From: JAWLCG01 sp041687295
GTDB taxonomy: Bacteria > Planctomycetota > Phycisphaerae > SM23-33 > FEN-1343
Length of the DNA stretch: 6,173 nucleotides
NCBI GenBank assembly: GCA_041687295.1
Contig: JAWLCG010000312.1
Location: 1 to 6,173 of the forward strand
Direction: 5' to 3'
Below the pieces are notes generated by a model. It ran no database searches, was not told the origin of the DNA, and saw only the letters and a list, made by a program, of their open reading frames with translations. How positions within the stretch are numbered: the stretch's first letter is position 1; the number at the start of each line of letters is the position of its first letter. Made by a program: the position numbers and the translations under genes. Shown here one piece after another: positions 5,394 to 6,173 of this stretch.

Positions 5394-5535
5394 CGCGTCA
5401 ACGCGTTACTGCCTCACCGCGTCCCCGAGTCGCTACGGCAGGCGTCCGCCCGGCTGGCGCGCACAAGTCCTTGCGAGATAAGGTGATTGAGTGCCGCTCC
5501 GGCGTCGAGCGAGTCACGCGTTCACGCGTTGACGC
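5387..5535. repeat. ACGCGT-rich imperfect inverted repeat (24-bp arms)
   Basis: The arm at 5387-5410 matches the reverse complement of 5512-5535 at 22 of 24 positions, including a perfect 13-bp core (CGCGTCAACGCGT, 5394-5406, with 5524-5536). Each arm contains iterated CAACGCGT/ACGCGTTGA words. The roughly 100-bp interior has no open frame worth calling, but does have a relatively AT-rich patch around 5470-5490. It fills most of the 230-bp spacer between the PilZ and hydrolase genes. It resembles a small non-autonomous or dispersed element; no flanking target duplication was found by eye. Confidence 0.7.
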
Positions 5536-5582
5536 GAGGTATGGGCGACCGCCCGCAGAGCACTCCCGGCTGCCAGGCGGGC

Positions 5583-5993
5583 CTACAGCCCCGCGTACGG
5601 CAGCCGGCCCAGCAGGGCCACCGCCGCCAGCAGGGGCGAGCGCCAGATCGCCCGGCCCAGATCGAGACTGGCCCGGGGCCGAGGCTGACGAAGCGGCGTA
5701 TGGAAGCGGACCCCCACCCGCACCAGGCCATCGGCCTCGCTGGGCTGGATGTGGACGACCCGCCCGACGGCCGAGAGCGGCGCCGCCGGCGCCAGGCCCC
5801 ACAGACGCCGCTTGCGGGCCTGCATCTCCAGCACCTCCATGCGAGCCGGCTCCGTGGCGGCGGGGATCTCCAGCGACGCCCCGGCCGGCGAGAAGTCCAC
5901 CACCCGAGCCGCCAGTGGCGGGCCCTCGGTGAAGGTGATGTCCGCCTTCCAATTCACAGCCGCGCGAGCGTAGAGGCGCCGTTCGAATGCCAT
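5583..5993 (-). CDS. PilZ-domain protein (probable c-di-GMP receptor) with hydrophobic C-terminal tail
   Basis: The 136-residue product carries both PilZ signatures: RRLYAR (5-10) fits RRxxxR and DFSPAG (33-38) fits D/NxSxxG. These contact the c-di-GMP dimer, so ligand binding looks intact. A barrel strand VGVRFH (93-98) follows. The end (about 119-136, SPLLAAVALLGRLPYAGL) is hydrophobic and might attach to the membrane or pack on a partner; it is short and broken by Arg and Pro. There is no output domain, so it should act by binding another protein, for example in motility, adhesion or polysaccharide control. I chose the ATG at 5993 because the RRxxxR motif follows at once and a modest GGTGGG lies 8 bases upstream. 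GTG codons at 6005 and 6008 are alternative starts with no better site. It lies upstream of the hydrolase on the same strand. Confidence 0.88.
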   Translation of the reverse strand: MAFERRLYARAAVNWKADITFTEGPPLAARVVDFSPAGASLEIPAATEPARMEVLEMQARKRRLWGLAPAAPLSAVGRVVHIQPSEADGLVRVGVRFHTPLRQPRPRASLDLGRAIWRSPLLAAVALLGRLPYAGL

Positions 5994-6038
5994 GGTCCAG
6001 CCCACCACAGAAGTTTGCCGAGCGTCAGGTCCGTAGGG

Positions 6039-6044
6039 ATTGTA
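6039..6044 (-). promoter_or_regulatory. Possible -10 box (TACAAT) of the PilZ gene
   Basis: TACAAT on the - strand matches five of six positions of the -10 consensus and is an AT-rich word in GC-rich DNA. It lies about 45 bases before the ATG at 5993. No convincing -35 hexamer is seen at 16-18 bases, so confidence is low. Confidence 0.3.
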
Positions 6045-6105
6045 TCGGTTGAGCAGGGGCGAGACTTGACGATGCCCCCCAAACCAGGCGTGCTAGCGCT
6101 CTTCT

Positions 6106-6163
6106 CCAAGCCCACGGATGGAGCGGCGAGCATCGCGAGTCGCGCAATCCGTGGGGGTCTTGG
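6106..6163. repeat. Bulged inverted repeat with 14-bp arms
   Basis: CCAAGCCCACGGAT (6106-6119) pairs with ATCCGTGGG (6147-6155) and CTTGG (6159-6163), interrupted by a 3-nt bulge (GGT). The 27-nt interior holds a small GCGA-GCA-TCGC hairpin (6126-6136). It lies upstream of the PilZ gene at the window edge and has no T-run. It is likely another dispersed extragenic palindrome. Confidence 0.65.
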
Positions 6164-6173
6164 TGGGGCCGAG

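Noticed and set aside
5387..5535. Insertion sequence
   Set aside because: It is only about 150 bp, has no transposase frame, and no target-site duplication is visible by eye.

Overview
This GC-rich window (by eye near 70% G+C) looks like a piece of a Planctomycetota chromosome, possibly class Phycisphaerae. The clues are the mix of genes (GH20 glycosidase, PilZ protein, membrane-anchored hydrolase, small hypothetical membrane protein), long spacers full of palindromic repeats, and a 15-base repeat ending in GGGTTCGTTT that I recall from Phycisphaerae spacers. That placement comes from memory and inference, not from a search.

Layout. On the + strand, the window opens inside a calcineurin-like metallophosphoesterase gene (2-583, 5' end missing). 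A small DUF1330-like dimeric-barrel gene follows 30 bp later (614-958). All later genes lie on the - strand. Read right to left in transcription order they are a PilZ c-di-GMP receptor-like protein (5583-5993), a membrane-anchored alpha/beta hydrolase (4252-5352), a GH20 beta-hexosaminidase-like protein (2131-3735) and a small two-helix membrane protein (1375-1824). The spacers are 230, 516 and 306 bp. The - strand genes are therefore probably separate transcription units and not one tight operon. I see no shared pathway; they read as ordinary housekeeping and accessory functions.

The unusual part is the non-coding DNA. Each of the five longer spacers holds a different structured repeat. (1) 959-1374 has two 15-bp direct repeats and two nested inverted repeats of matching architecture. 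(2) 1825-2130 has three REP-like hairpins, each preceded by GTAG, two direct and one inverted. (3) 3736-4251 has eight short hairpins in mirror order, with compensatory base-pair changes between the two halves. (4) 5353-5582 has an ACGCGT-rich inverted repeat that overlaps the likely hydrolase promoter. (5) 5994-6173 ends in a bulged 14-bp dyad. No transposase, RAYT protein, integrase, CRISPR array, tRNA or rRNA is visible.

The items most worth following are the mirror-symmetric hairpin cluster, the hydrolase whose nucleophile serine reads as glycine, the GTAG-hairpin set, and an 8-bp operator-like dyad in the GH20 leader.
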